Below are positions 45,101 through 53,982 of a stretch of DNA of 64,000 nucleotides, in pieces. The stretch covers positions 26,677,927 through 26,741,926 of the forward strand of contig OZ038451.1 of the NCBI GenBank assembly GCA_964036195.1. Reading direction: 5' to 3'. A program made the translations under genes and the position numbers. This DNA is from Sphaerolaimus hirsutus. Lineage: Eukaryota > Nematoda > Chromadorea > Monhysterida > Sphaerolaimidae. The notes beneath the pieces were generated by a model. That model worked only from the letters and a program-made list of their open reading frames with translations, was not told where the DNA came from and did not search any database. Within the stretch, counting starts at the first letter, position 1. Every line of letters begins with the position of its first letter.

Positions 45101-48100
45101 ATCAATAGACACTGTCGCGCTGACAACCCACCGAAACGACCACCCAGGGATGCGAATCGAGCGAATCTACGCCGAATCGATACCTGTCGATCGACCCGAA
45201 GCGCCTCCGATCGTCGTGCCCACTGAAACGGCGCCGGCTGAAGTGACCGAGGCGGCGCCGCCGCGCAAGAACATCGGCTACATTCTCATGGGCGTGGGCT
45301 GCGCCCTGCTCGTCTGCTATATAATCACTACTATCAGAGTGTGCATGTGAGTGTCGCAGCTGCGGGAGCCAGATTCGAATGGAACTTAGGTATGGCGCAA
45401 CTAAGGCATGTGAGAAAGCGCGCGAAATCATTCCAATTGAATTTGGGTCCTTGCCAAGTTTTGATACGGCATCGATTCGATAGTGCATCGATTCGATAGT
45501 GCATCGATTCTGCGTTGCGCAAACATCGAATTCTGTACAGAGAATATCACCAGCGACGCAAGAAGCAGAAGGAGGACGCGCATCTGATGAACAGTGCGGA
45601 CGGCGGAAAATCTTATGGCGCCATCGATGGCGGTGAAGGGGTCGGTCAGCGTTTTCACGATATTGCACACGGGTGCGGTCCCAAGCCATGGAAAGTCCCA
45701 AGCCCACATAATATTTGGATACAAATATAAGATTTTGATACAAAAAACATAAGATTTGGATACAAGAAGACATAAGATTGGGATACAAGGTTCACACTTT
45801 TCATGACATTTATCATGACAATTGACACTTAGCGTGACATTTTACGTGACATTTGACACTTTAAGGGGTTTTGGACCGCTCCCAAGTGTTTATCATCAGC
45901 GGTTCGTCGACGTATCCAAATCCATTCGAAGAAACGCGGCAGCGTGGTCGTCGAGGCGATTACGCTGAAAAACGTCAACGCGAACGGCGCCGAACGGGCG
46001 ACCGGCTCCATCGGCAGCAAGAAAGACAACGACAAAGCCAAAAACAAGTCGGTCGAGAAACGCGAAAGCGCCAGCTCCAGCTCTAGGAAAGCGTCGAACA
46101 GCTCCAAGAGCTCGACGGGCAGCAGCGGGACGAAGGGCAAGAAAACGCACGTGAAAATGGTAGTGGACGATGACAAAATGATCGCTATGAAGACAACCAG
46201 TTGGGGCGATGAGCAGGGATGGCAGGTGAGACGGGTAATTGTAGAAAGAAATGCCATCTGGTGCCGGTTCCGCAAGTGGACAAGTTAAGAGTTAAAAGTT
46301 AAGAGTTGAGTAAAATGACAAATGGCGAGTTAAGAGTAAAGTTAAAGTTTAAGAGAAAAGTTAAAGTTTAAGAGAAAAGTTAAAATTTAAGAGTTGAGTT
46401 AAATGTTAAGAGTTGAGTTAAAGGTTGAGTTAAATGTTAAGAGTTGAGTTAAAGGTTAAAAGTTGAGTTAAGAGTTGAGAGTTAAGAGACAAGTGGAAAA
46501 TGATGGTAAAAAAAAAAAATGTGAAATTGGTATCGATATGGCTGTTCGCTGGCATGGTGCCAATGTTGTATGCACGTCATTTGAAAATAACGTATCCAAA
46601 AAAATTATCGCTAAAAAAGAAAAGATCACAGAACGCCGTTCTAAATCTAATGCTCTCAAGATCCAAATTCATTTTTTTAGCTGTTTAACTATTTTTTATT
46701 ACATTTTTCCCCCATTTGTCTTTTAAATCAACTTTTGACTCACCTTTTAACCTTTAACTCAACTCTTAACTCAACTTTTAACCTTTAACTCAACTCTTAA
46801 GATTTAACTCAACCTTTAACTCAACTCTTAACATTTAACTCAACTTTTAACTCAACTCTTAAATTTTAACTTTTCTCTTTAACTTTAACTTTTCTCTTAA
46901 ACTTTAACTTTACTCTTAACTCGCCATTTGTCATTTTACTCAACTCTTAACTCTTAACTTGTCCACTTGCGGAACTGGCCCCTGATTGTTGTTCGCATTT
47001 GATTCGGTTGAATTTTTTGCTTTATTGCTTTTTTGACCGATTAATTTTTACATTGAAAAATGACAAAATCAAGATTTTTGTCTGTGAAATGTTTCCTACC
47101 CATCAAAGTTTTTCCTCACGCTCACGCGGGGGGGGGACTTTTTTAAAGGAGGTGGGGGTTTTCGACGGCGGATTTATTCGAGCATATACAGTAGGTACAA
47201 AAATATGTATATTTTCAGGAACCTCCAGCAGAAGAAATTCCCGATTCCGAAACGGAAACTCAAGCAGCGTATCCGCCCCAGATAAGAACTGAGGCGGATG
47301 TGAACGAGGTGGAAACAGAAAAGCCGGCGGAAACGGAACAGACTATTCCAGCAAATGATAGCCAATATTACGATGCAAACAACCAGGAATATTACGACGC
47401 AACAAATGCAAACGACGTCCAAACCGAATACGACATGTCTCAGTTTTATTGGGACGAAAACGTGCAAGCATATTGGGATCCGAACACTCAGTATTACTAC
47501 GATCCATACACACAACAATACTTTCTGCCCGACGAAACGGTCACCGGCGTGAGCGAGCACGCGCTCGTCGCTAGCAGCAGTGCCGCGGCGCAACAAAAGG
47601 AAAATGCCGCTCAGCAAAGCGTACAAGAGCAGCCGGAGCAGGTTCAAAGCGTGCCGAAACGAACCAGATCAGTCAAGGTTAATCTAAGTGTCATTTTTCT
47701 TGACCAAGGGCACTTCCAGAACTTGTAAAAAGGCCTGTAAAATGGCAAATGTCACGCTGAGTGTTGAAAATCATGTAACATGCCCTGGAAGTTTGCCATT
47801 TTACAGGGCATTTTACATGACTTTTAACACCCTACATGACATCTGACATTTTCCACGGCATTCTACATGACTTTTGACACATTGCATGACATTTGACATT
47901 CACATGTCTTTTTACACTGTCTGTGTGTGGCACCGATAAATACATAAATACATCCAAAAACCAACGCCGCCAACCCACCCACGCAGTCTATGCAAGGCGC
48001 GGTGGTGCAGGAGAACGACGAGCAATACTTCGTGCACAGCACGGCTGCGGGCGCCCAGCTGCACGGCTTGGAAGCCGACCAGCGCGCCAACACCGTGCAC

Positions 48101-49217
48101 GATGTGCACGAGAACGCGGCCGAGCGAGACGACTCGGACATGGACAGCAGCGACTCGGAGGCGGCGCCGAGCACGAGCAGAGGCGACGGTTGGTCCAGGG
48201 GCCAGTTCCGCAAATTGAGTAAAATGACAAATTGAGTAACTTGAGTAAATTGAGTAATTGTAAAATGGCAAATGCGAAGTGAATTGAGAAGGAAACTGGC
48301 AAAAGCGCAGGGAAATTACTTTTTATTTCAATTTTTGTTACTTCGCTTTTGCCAATTCACTCGCCATTTCACATCGCTTTTGCCAATTTTCTTCTCAATT
48401 CACTTCGCATTTGCCACTTTACTTCTCACTTCTCAATTTGCGGAACTGGCACCTGCCGAGTCGGCACGCTCATCTGGGGGCAGTCCCGCACCATGTAAAG
48501 TGTAAAATACCGTGAAAAATGTCGAGTAAAATCTTTAAAAAATTATAACTGAACTTTTGGCAGGTTCCAAAACATTTCACAAATTTGCATGACATAAAAT
48601 ACTTTAGCATGGGACTGCCAGCTACCATAACGACCTAACGGGTTGGCCGCAATGTCGCAGGCGATGACAAACTTCGCGTCGGCCCATACGCCATGCTAAC
48701 AGCTATGCAATCAACCGACAGCGGGCAGGAGCCGTCGCCGTCGCAGTCGCAAAACGACAGAAGTCCCGGCGCGGCGCCGCCACCGCCGCCGCCGCGGCCC
48801 GCGCACCTGAAGCCGGCCAACGCGGACGCGAACTCGGCCACGCCGCGGCTGCGTCACGCCGACGGCGGCAGCACGGAGCAACTGGTCGACCGCGACGGCG
48901 GGCGGGGCGGCGCGGCGGCCGCGCGGCAACAGCCGCCCGACGCGCGCAGCAACAGCTCGAGCAGCGGGCTGTCGACCAGCTCGCCGTCGTTGTCCGAGGC
49001 GGACGTGCTGGCGGCGAGCGCCGACGGACCTCCGAACGCCTACATCCTGGGCGTGACCTCGTGCGCCTATCAGAAGCTCGCCGAGTCGGAGGCGAGCATT
49101 CAGCAGACGTGCGACGGTATGGTGCCGCATCAGAACGCCATGCCGCACCAGCAGCACAACAGTCTCGCCGCTGCCAAGTACTCGTGCGAGCCGGACTCTA
49201 GTGAAGACCTTCGATAA
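36005..49217 (+). CDS. type I membrane protein, ten coding exons, family not recognised
   Basis: Ten exons join with matching phases into 2406 bases, 801 residues plus stop: 36005-36175, 36368-36432, 36497-36617, 37118-37331, 45148-45346, 45541-45632, 45900-46225, 47219-47677, 47987-48188 and 48661-49217. All introns are GT-AG. The only weak donor is GTCGGC after exon 3. The protein starts MIHLTSVAFACLLHCLVTFA, a clear signal peptide, then a Cys-containing N-terminal segment and a globular-looking ectodomain with alternating strands (VRVVVLQIPRFELDA, RVVILLAKQNENGRTLVQL, LVVSILYKDV). One membrane span (GYILMGVGCALLVCYIITTI) falls at about residues 233-253, followed by a basic stop-transfer EYHQRRKKQKED. 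The tail of roughly 550 residues is low-complexity: Ser-rich, a Tyr/Trp/Asp block at about 446-498, then Pro/Gly/Ser-rich. The SEA-like ectodomain plus long disordered tail recalls KIAA1549-type architecture, but I see no decisive motif. Intron 4 is 7.8 kb of transposons. Confidence 0.75.
36174..36370. mobile_element. CAGTCC-family MITE that forms intron 1
   Basis: Ends CTGGTGCCAGTCCCGGACACTG and CAGGGTCCGGGACTGCCCCCAG-type, with CAAAGTGTCAAAAGTCATGG mirrored in the other arm. The intron (36176-36367) starts at the GT and stops at the AG inside these ends, so almost nothing but the element is spliced out. No clear host duplication is visible. Confidence 0.75.
36368..36432 (+). CDS. exon 2: ectodomain strand
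   Basis: 65 bases reading YAMVDSVRVVVLQIPRFELD; donor GTGAGA. The acceptor CTGCCCCCAG is the end of the inserted CAGTCC-family MITE. Confidence 0.7.
36497..36617 (+). CDS. exon 3: ectodomain helix with two Cys
   Basis: 121 bases after a 64-base intron: FAAGDETMEERLKQLVSDTL, then SAYCMSHANECPGTLLPIEP. The donor GTCGGC is poor. If it is not used, the frame ends two codons later at TAA, giving a short secreted form. This is the least certain junction in the model. Confidence 0.6.
36731..36891. mobile_element. fold-back MITE, CACACGCTAGTTGACATC family, copy 5
   Basis: GGCCCCACACACGCTAG and CTAGCGTGTGGGGGCC ends, AAT on either side. Inside intron 3. Confidence 0.78.
36897..37100. mobile_element. 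CACACTAGT-type MITE in intron 3
   Basis: GGGCACACTAGTATTTACAC and TAAATATTAGTGTGGATGGCC-like ends are inverted. Interior CTCATAAATCTGTTTTTCAT mirrors AAACAGATTTATGAG. It lies head to tail with the preceding MITE and ends about 20 bases before exon 4. Confidence 0.7.
37118..37331 (+). CDS. exon 4: ectodomain core
   Basis: 214 bases, phase 0 to phase 1, acceptor AGAATCCAG, donor GTGGGT. Encodes QERVVILLAKQNENGRTLVQ and SHTISDAVDMDAGLVVSILY with a regular strand-helix pattern. An MITE ends about 20 bases before the acceptor. Confidence 0.7.
37332..37980. other. intron 4, unique-looking part
   Basis: AT-rich intron sequence with no bounded repeat. Confidence 0.4.
37984..38062. mobile_element. 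truncated GGCGCC hAT-like end
   Basis: TAGTGATGGAAAAGCGCCAG with GGCGCC words, as at 19975 and 50642, but only the left end is present before the CAGGGGTCTC element begins. Confidence 0.6.
38066..38530. mobile_element. CAGGGGTCTCG element, GATAGATAG family (inverted copy)
   Basis: CAGGGGTCTCGAATGAGG at the left, then CCCAGCTATCTATCTATC and AAAATCGCTATTTTTCATAC, the complement of the 8731-9133 body. The right end is not clear. Confidence 0.6.
38700..38965. repeat. AATTGAGAAGTAAAATGGC repeat block
   Basis: GGCAGTTCGGCAAATTGAGAAG opens the block, then five or more inverted ATTTTACTTCTCAATTCACT units about 42 bases apart. Same family as 48195-48456. Confidence 0.65.
39044..40076. mobile_element. 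hAT-like element with ACGTTTACG arms, TSD TAGGTACC
   Basis: AAAGTTGTTAAACGG and CTCACAACTCTTG lie between perfect duplications TAGGTACC (39036-39043 and 40077-40084). The interior includes GGCCGTAAAGTAAACCCGGC repeats (39090-39480) that may be a further insertion. Confidence 0.82.
40322..40860. mobile_element. ACCGTATT element with nested GAATAATCCCCC subfamily
   Basis: ACCGTATTACTTCGCAAAAC (outer) is interrupted by ACCGTATTTGCTTGAATAAT to ATTCAAGCAAATACGGT (about 40442-40770). The sequence after it (GTAGGCATTTGCGTTCCCAA) matches the interior of 31367-31742, confirming the nesting. Confidence 0.75.
40862..41876. mobile_element. element with GTACGCACAGAAACTCG terminal repeats
   Basis: GGCTCATTACACACATAAACTC near 40870 and GAGTTTCTGTGCGTACAGCT near 41850 are inverted. 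The right arm has at least five tandem CACAGAAACTCGGTACG units (41692-41775). The interior is AT-rich with no coding frame. Confidence 0.55.
42016..42408. mobile_element. ACCGTATT element, TA-flanked
   Basis: ACCGTATTTCCTCGAAATAC and GTATTTCGAGGAAATATGGT ends. Immediately followed by a second element of the class. Confidence 0.75.
42824..44775. mobile_element. hAT-like element carrying a BEL/Pao RT frame, TSD ATTTCGAG
   Basis: Ends TAGGGTGTCAAATTTCCG and TTTTTTTGACACCCTA lie between perfect duplications ATTTCGAG (42816-42823 and 44776-44783). Arms of about 260 bases are degenerate TTTCCGTTTTCCGG words, the complement of 4961-5539. Between them lies a retroelement coding segment with no visible LTRs, which suggests capture rather than a later retrotransposon insertion. 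Confidence 0.85.
43077..44300 (-). CDS. BEL/Pao-type reverse transcriptase fragment
   Basis: A 407-codon uninterrupted minus frame. Hallmarks in order: GITDDPYAIDD (start of the Pao RT block), YLPHQPVITPGKST, MYDGSAGKPSFNECLFRGP, LLLRFRAGNLALIADIEKTF with LQIGLHDQARDYTQFFWLKD, and IYVDNFIMSV in place of the usual YVDD. The second catalytic Asp is thus Asn. Gag, protease, RNase H and integrase are absent, and the C-terminus (KIEPENGKMAW) is read from the repeat arm. In-frame continuation upstream of 44300 (HSLGAV) indicates the true domain start was cut off. Probably inactive on its own. Confidence 0.88.
   Translation of the reverse strand: MGITDDPYAIDDNIAEEMIINSIKFNNNNKQYYIDWPYKESISDLPTGKAEALVRFKSLIRRFNKDPNLFEQYQKVLDGQLENGIIEICDNKTDSKGIHYLPHQPVITPGKSTSCRIMYDGSAGKPSFNECLFRGPITTPLALGLLLRFRAGNLALIADIEKTFLQIGLHDQARDYTQFFWLKDASKPVTENNLIVLCLKRVLFGLVCSPAILGAVIKYHFNVTINNMNEYEENEGEGNQLAMIINNIYVDNFIMSVMNEVEALELYYKVKALFNQCSMNMREWLSNSRSVMNEIAENDRSPKVNKIVAVMGMKKNHQMDMLAISTPKLQIDIITTPTRQNLNKLLVSAYDSIGFTALTLKSQLSMLLQETKTTQWDEPIEDKYRLEKQWKRARKLKIEPENGKMAW
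44804..45050. mobile_element. short CTCGAATA-type ACCGTATT relative
   Basis: GTATACTCGAATATCCCCTG and TTCGAGTATATACGGT ends, with GGGGGGATTATTCAAGGGGG inside. Confidence 0.55.
45148..45346 (+). CDS. exon 5: stalk and transmembrane helix
   Basis: 199 bases with two leading bases completing a Gly codon, then MRIERIYAESIPVDRPEAPP, a Pro/Thr/Glu stalk and the membrane span. The donor is consensus GTGAGT, phase 2. Confidence 0.8.
45541..45632 (+). CDS. exon 6: juxtamembrane cytoplasmic segment
   Basis: 92 bases after acceptor TTCTGTACAG. EYHQRRKKQKEDAHLMNSAD is strongly basic next to the membrane, as expected for the cytoplasmic side. The intron before it contains three copies of GCATCGATTCGATAGT-like repeat. 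Confidence 0.72.
45900..46225 (+). CDS. exon 7: Ser/Lys-rich tail segment
   Basis: 326 bases from acceptor TTTATCATCAG to donor GTGAGA. VVVEAITLKNVNANGAERAT is followed by a Lys/Ser-rich disordered stretch (RESASSSSRKASNSSKSSTG) and MKTTSWGDEQGWQ. Two other frames are open for part of this exon but are excluded by phase. Confidence 0.75.
46260..46984. mobile_element. element with GTTCCGCAAGTGGACAAG ends in intron 7
   Basis: GGTGCCGGTTCCGCAAGTGG and CCACTTGCGGAACTGGCCCC are inverted ends of over 25 bases. Both arms consist of degenerate AAGTTAAGAGTTGAG words. No perfect target duplication is visible. Confidence 0.75.
47219..47677 (+). CDS. exon 8: acidic segment and Tyr/Trp/Asp block
   Basis: 459 bases, phase 0 at both ends, acceptor ATATTTTCAG, donor GTTAAT. 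It opens EPPAEEIPDSETETQ and continues to repeated YYDANNQEYYDATN, FYWDENVQAYWDPN and TQYYYDPYTQQYF. Spacing of about 8-9 residues between aromatic pairs is reminiscent of OCRE-type repeats, though I would not assign that domain. Confidence 0.8.
47708..47935. mobile_element. CAGTCC/CCTGTAAAATG-family MITE in intron 8
   Basis: Repeats of GCATTTTACATGACTTTTAA and its complement with a central palindrome GGAAGTTTGCCATTTTACAG. The ends are weaker than at 36174. Confidence 0.6.
47987..48188 (+). CDS. exon 9: acidic linker
   Basis: 202 bases, phase 0 to phase 1, acceptor CCACCCACGCAG. QGAVVQENDEQYFVHSTAAG then an Asp/Glu/Ser stretch (ERDDSDMDSSDSEAAPSTSR). Confidence 0.75.
48197..48456. mobile_element. 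CAGGGGCCAGTTCCGC element in intron 9
   Basis: CAGGGGCCAGTTCCGCAAAT and ATTTGCGGAACTGGCACCTG are inverted. Arms of TTGAGTAAAATGACAAATTG. It starts eight bases after the exon 9 donor. Confidence 0.7.
48472..48622. mobile_element. CAGTCC-family MITE in intron 9
   Basis: CTGGGGGCAGTCCCGCACCATG-like left end and CATGGGACTGCCAG right end. It ends about 39 bases before exon 10. Confidence 0.65.
48661..49217 (+). CDS. exon 10: Pro/Ser/Gly-rich C-terminus
   Basis: 557 bases from acceptor AATGTCGCAG to TAA. High GC. Contains a nine-residue PPPPPPPRP tract, GGRGGAAAARQQ, a Ser-rich run, and a better-ordered end (NAYILGVTSCAYQKLAESEA, ... SCEPDSSEDLR). The final 60 residues may be a short conserved peptide motif. 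Confidence 0.8.
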
Positions 49218-49261
49218 AGTTATTTGTTTTAGTAGCTATATATGTATAGGTATATCTAAGT

Positions 49262-50250
49262 TAGGGATGGCCGGAGTTTTTTCAAAGTTTTTGTTTAAAA
49301 AAATAACGTTTTATTTATAAAAAACCTACCATTGAAACTTTTTTTATTATTATAAAAAACCACAGCCAAAATATTTTAGTACTAAGCACTAGATATTTTA
49401 CATATTTTTGCGTGCAAGCGCGCAATTTCTCATGCACATTACCCTTTGTGGTGGTTTTCATTGGTTTTGAGGCATTTTTAGTGTAAAAGCTTCCATTTGT
49501 TTGTGCTATTGTGCCATAGTAAGCGGTGATATGTTAGTGTAGTATATAATATACAGCCATGTGCATCCACATACTACTACAGTGTTAAACATCACTGTCA
49601 ATGTATTAGCCTTCTCTTATAACCTTATTTAAGCACTATTCCATGCCCACTACCAGGCCAGTAGTCACTTTTGTCTAGTGTCTGGGTATTGTGCAGGAAA
49701 TGTTACTATATTTTGTCATATACTGACAACAAATTATGAACAAAATGGCAAAACAAACGTAACATTTATGATTGAAGAAAACACAATAATGTATTCCCTC
49801 TTCAGAAGGGTATAGCAGTTAGCACATTACAAAGTAAATTTGATGAAATGTTTTTTTTCTAAAAAGTACTAAAAACAGTTGAATCTAGAATATTTATCTC
49901 ATAAACATGAATAAGCACATGCTGTAGACGAAATTTCACACCCTATTACGACTCTGCCGGTGAATTTTCTGGTGCCTTTTATTTTGGCCCTGGTGCTAGC
50001 ACCTTTGGCACCAGCTGAGAAATGGCACCGCACCGCACCGGCACCGGTGCTATTCTGAAAAAAATGGCACCAGCACCGGCAGGGCACACCCAAAAAATGG
50101 CACCGCACCGCACCAGCACCAGTGCTGGTGCCCAGCACCGGGGCACCTTTTTAAAAACCCCCAGTGTTATTTAAAAAACAACCTTTTTTGAAAAAACCGT
50201 TTTATTTAAAAACCCAGGTCGTTGAAAAAAACCTTTTTCGGCCATCCCTA
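49262..50250. mobile_element. hAT-like element, TAGGGATGGCCG ends, TSD ATCTAAGT
   Basis: TAGGGATGGCCGGAGTTT and TTTTTCGGCCATCCCTA lie between perfect duplications ATCTAAGT (49254-49261 and 50251-50258). It starts 45 bases after the stop of the membrane-protein gene, so it probably lies in the 3' untranslated region. A GCACCGGCACC-rich block at 49955-50150 may be a further insertion. Confidence 0.88.
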
Positions 50251-50258
50251 ATCTAAGT

Positions 50259-50633
50259 ATTATATTACATTAGCCACGCCACTTCAATACCTATACCCTT
50301 CCTTATATTTATATCCATTAAATATTTACATGTGTATGCGTTCCCATTATTCGCTTTGAAACTGATGAAATGCATAATTAGTGCCCACACAGTATCAATT
50401 GATATTGGTTGCCAAAATGTTTACATATATATATTTAGGTATTTTAAGCATTCACATTTAGAATATGGATTTCACAAAATAATAGCATATTGCAGAGCAC
50501 CCATTTACATATGGGTTAGTAATATCCAAGTATTATAGATACATATTTTATGAAGTTCGTTCAGAGTGATTATTTAACTCATAATCTTCATTTGTTTTAA
50601 TAATGCTTTAAAATAATATTTTTGTATTCACAA
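50259..50633. other. AT-rich sequence
   Basis: Nothing recognised. It could include the polyadenylation region of the upstream gene. Confidence 0.35.
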
Positions 50634-50641
50634 TACAGGAC

Positions 50642-51975
50642 TAGTGATGGAAAAGCGCCATGGCGCTGGCGCCTGGCGCTAGCGCCAAAGCAAAAAGCGC
50701 CATGGCGCTTTTGGCGCTTGGCGCCTTTTTGCTGTGGCGCCATTGGCGCTTGGCGCTGGGATTTGGAAAAACGTCATGACGCTTTTGGCGCTTGGCGCTA
50801 TGACGCCGTGGCGCCATTGGCGCTTGGCGCTAGTGTTTTAAAAAGCGCCAAAAAAGCGCCAAGAAGTTCTAAAAGTTCATTATTATTTTATTCAAAAAGA
50901 CCTTGTAAGTATAATTTACATAAGTATATGTGTTACTGTAAATGTATTCCAGGATCAACATACGCTATTCTTGATTACTTTTGCAAACAATGTCCCTGTG
51001 ATTGTATGTGTATTCAACACTTTTCCCATCTAATCATAATTTGGACTTTATCGGGGTGGGGGCATAGCGGATTTTGGGGTTAGCATTTTGGGGGGGGGGG
51101 GGGGGGTCCTTTTGTGACTATTCATCGGACTGGTAACACTCTTCACATATATCACTATACTGAGCTCGTTCCTTGCAGTTTTGTTTAAGCAGGGTTAAAT
51201 GACCCTGTAAAGTGTCAAGTTAAGTGATAAACATCAGGCAAAATTTCGTAAATACACCTTTGTTAAGTGTCATGCAAAATATCAAAAGCTCAATTATAAA
51301 AATTTTATTTTTTATTTTTATTGACATATAACCATATTCAATTCTTGATATTTGACACTGGATTTTACAGGGTGTGGAATTACCCTTTGAGGCCATTCTA
51401 ATTGAACAATTGCAATCCGAAATTCGAAAATTTATAATCCTGTGTTCAAAAGTGACTAGCAAAACTCTAAACTGCAATATCCCAGTAAAAAATCTCAAGT
51501 ATTCAAAAAATTGAAAACTTCATTTGAAAGTTTCAAACTATTTTTGGGAAAAAAAACAGATCTAAATTCGAAAAGTAATTTTTAAAAAAACACCTAAAAA
51601 TCTAAGCACCTTTTTACAGATGGTTTGCTATAGTGAGCCCAAACTCCCAGCTGTAAAATATTATGATAAAAAGAACAAAAGTGACTGGAGTTGTTGACTT
51701 AAATATTGCGATGCAAATGAATAAATAGCATGGCATTAGCATGACCGCATATATGTGCAGCAACATTTTTTTTGGCGCTGGCGCTATTGGCGCTTGGCGC
51801 CAACATCCTCTGGCGCCATTGGCGCTTGGCGCCGTGGTCTAGAAAAGCGCCATGGCGCTTTTGGCGCTTGGCGCTATTTTGCTGTGGCGCCATTGGCGCT
51901 TGGCGCTGGACTTTGAAAAGCGCCATGGCGGTTTTGGCGCTTGGCGCCAAAGTCCTGGCGCTTTTTCCATCACTA
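50642..51975. mobile_element. hAT-like element with GGCGCT arms, TSD TACAGGAC
   Basis: TAGTGATGGAAAAGCGCCATGG and GGCGCTTTTTCCATCACTA-type ends lie between perfect duplications TACAGGAC (50634-50641 and 51976-51983). Arms are TGGCGCTTGGCGC text. The 800-base middle is AT-rich with a CCTGTAAAGTGTCAAG fragment (51200-51375). No transposase. Confidence 0.9.
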
Positions 51976-52244
51976 TACAGGACGTCTGTAGGCTGTCACA
52001 ATAAAAGCTCATCAACAACTAAAATTGGAAACATAAAACAAAACGACAGCTTTCAAATCTTTACTGAGAGTGCAGGATAACAGACATAAAATTACCTATT
52101 GTTGTAGTGCCACTACATTGTATTTATTTACATGAGTAATTGTAAATATTTACTTCTTACCGATGAGTATGTCAGAGAAGGTCAGCTCCGTGTTTGAAGA
52201 CAAATTTAATTAATGAAGCTACTGGTGTGTCATAAATATAATTT

Positions 52245-52674
52245 ACCGTATTACCTCGAAATACCCCCAGGGGGTTTATTATTTCCCCAGCAAAGTTTTA
52301 GGGGGTAATTTCGGGGAGGGGGGTTTATTCGAGGGGGGGTCTATTATTTTGCCAGAAACTTTTGGAAATTCCCCATACTCAGACATAGAAAAATCAAACA
52401 ATTACGTAGATGTATGTGTTTATAGGCATATATACATATATCTGTATTTACACATAAACCCTTCCCTAACGTGACTCAATCATTGAGTTTAGCATGTGTT
52501 CTGCATTGTACAGATCACAAACTGCGGTATTTGTCATGTATGTTCTCTTTACACTAAATTTTTTTTGGGGGGGGGGTATTTCGAGGGGGGGTTTATTATT
52601 TCCTCAGCCAAATTTTAGGGGGGTATTTCGAGGGGGGGGGTTTATTCAAGGGGGGTTAATTCGTGTAATACAGT
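52245..52674. mobile_element. ACCGTATT element, complete
   Basis: ACCGTATTACCTCGAAATAC and TTAATTCGTGTAATACAGT ends. GGGGGGTTTATTCGAGGGGG words inside. A truncated GTATTTCTTCTAATAG-type element follows at about 52700-52880. Confidence 0.72.
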
Positions 52675-52924
52675 ATGTTGAAAATCATCATTTTGAAGCC
52701 GTATTTCTTCTAATAGAAGAGCGCTGTTCTATTTTTTCATCAACTTTTTTTACCTGCTTACCTAGCTACTTTTTACTTTCTATTGGAGGCGCTGTTCTAT
52801 TTTTCATCAACTTTCTACGTCTACATTTAGCATCTACTTTCATAAATATCACGTTTTCGTTTTCAAGATTTACAACGAAGAGAAACATTAATTGGTAGGT
52901 GAGTTTTTACCTAAATATGTTGAT

Positions 52925-53260
52925 ACCGTATTTCCTCGAAATACCTCCCCCCCTCGAAATACCCCCCCCCCCCTATTTGACCCCCCCTCGCGAGACCACT
53001 ATGAAACAATCGCCCCCCCCTCGAAATACCCCCCCCCCCAAATTGAGTGTAAAGAGAACGTACATGACAAATACTGCAGTTTGTGTTCTGCGTAGTGCAG
53101 AACACACGTTAAACCAATGTCGGAATCACGTTAGAGCAGTGTTTATACCATCTACGTACTAATATTAGTCTACAAGAGTCTATACAGTGTAAAATTGACG
53201 TTTAGAATAATTGTTTTTCTGCATTTGACTTACCTACACGCATTTTCAGCCAGAAATAAA
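52925..53260. mobile_element. ACCGTATT element, left part
   Basis: ACCGTATTTCCTCGAAATAC followed by CCCCCCTCGAAATACCCCCC arms and the interior AGAACGTACATGACAAATAC shared with other copies. The right end is lost. Confidence 0.6.
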
Positions 53261-53262
53261 AT

Positions 53263-53668
53263 ACCGTAAATCCTCGAATAAGTCCCCAGGGGAGTTATTT
53301 TTCGTCAGAATTATTTGAGGGGGGACTTATTCGAGGGGGGAGTTATTCGAGGGGAGGGAGGAGTTAATTTTTCGTCAGAATATTGTCTAAAATGCATGAT
53401 CAATAAATTGTATGATTGGGGTGAAATTCGTTCATGAATCCATATTTAATGCAATATAATCTATGTAGTGAACATCAGCTACAAAAGAATACATTCTTTT
53501 AATGTACACATACATTTACAACGTGTTTATGCATGTACGTCGTTCCCACCCATAAAGTAGGGGGGAGTTAATCGAGGGGGGATTTATTTTTTCTCAGTCA
53601 TGTAACAAGGGGGACTTATTCGACGGGGGGAGTTATTCGAGGGGAGGACTTATTCGAGGATTTACGGT
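53263..53668. mobile_element. ACCGTAAATCCTCGAATAAG subfamily element, TA-flanked
   Basis: ACCGTAAATCCTCGAATAAG and TTATTCGAGGATTTACGGT are near-exact inverted ends with TA on both sides. Arms use GAATAAGTCCCC in place of GAAATACCCC. Confidence 0.78.
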
Positions 53669-53982
53669 AAGCGTTTTTTCAAGGGGTGCATTGCATTGTT
53701 TTCAAAAACCTTTACAAAGAAAAAAAACGAACAAATCGAAAGTACGAAAACGTTTTCGTATTGTCTAATTCTTGTTTCCCATCGTTAGTCAAACTACATT
53801 CGTTGATGCGGCACTATTTTCTGTAAATTGGATGGAATGAGTGGAGGGAATCAGCCAGCACTACTTGTATTAATTTATTGTAATCCCTTTCCATTCTTTA
53901 TTACATTTATAGGGTAGGCCAAAGTAGAACCGAATGAAGAAACAACTTAATCATTTTGTATTTAGTAGATTACTATGTATAG

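Noticed and set aside
48711-49157. Minus-strand 148-codon frame opposite exon 10
   Set aside because: Antisense shadow of the GC-rich final exon, Arg-rich and without splice support.
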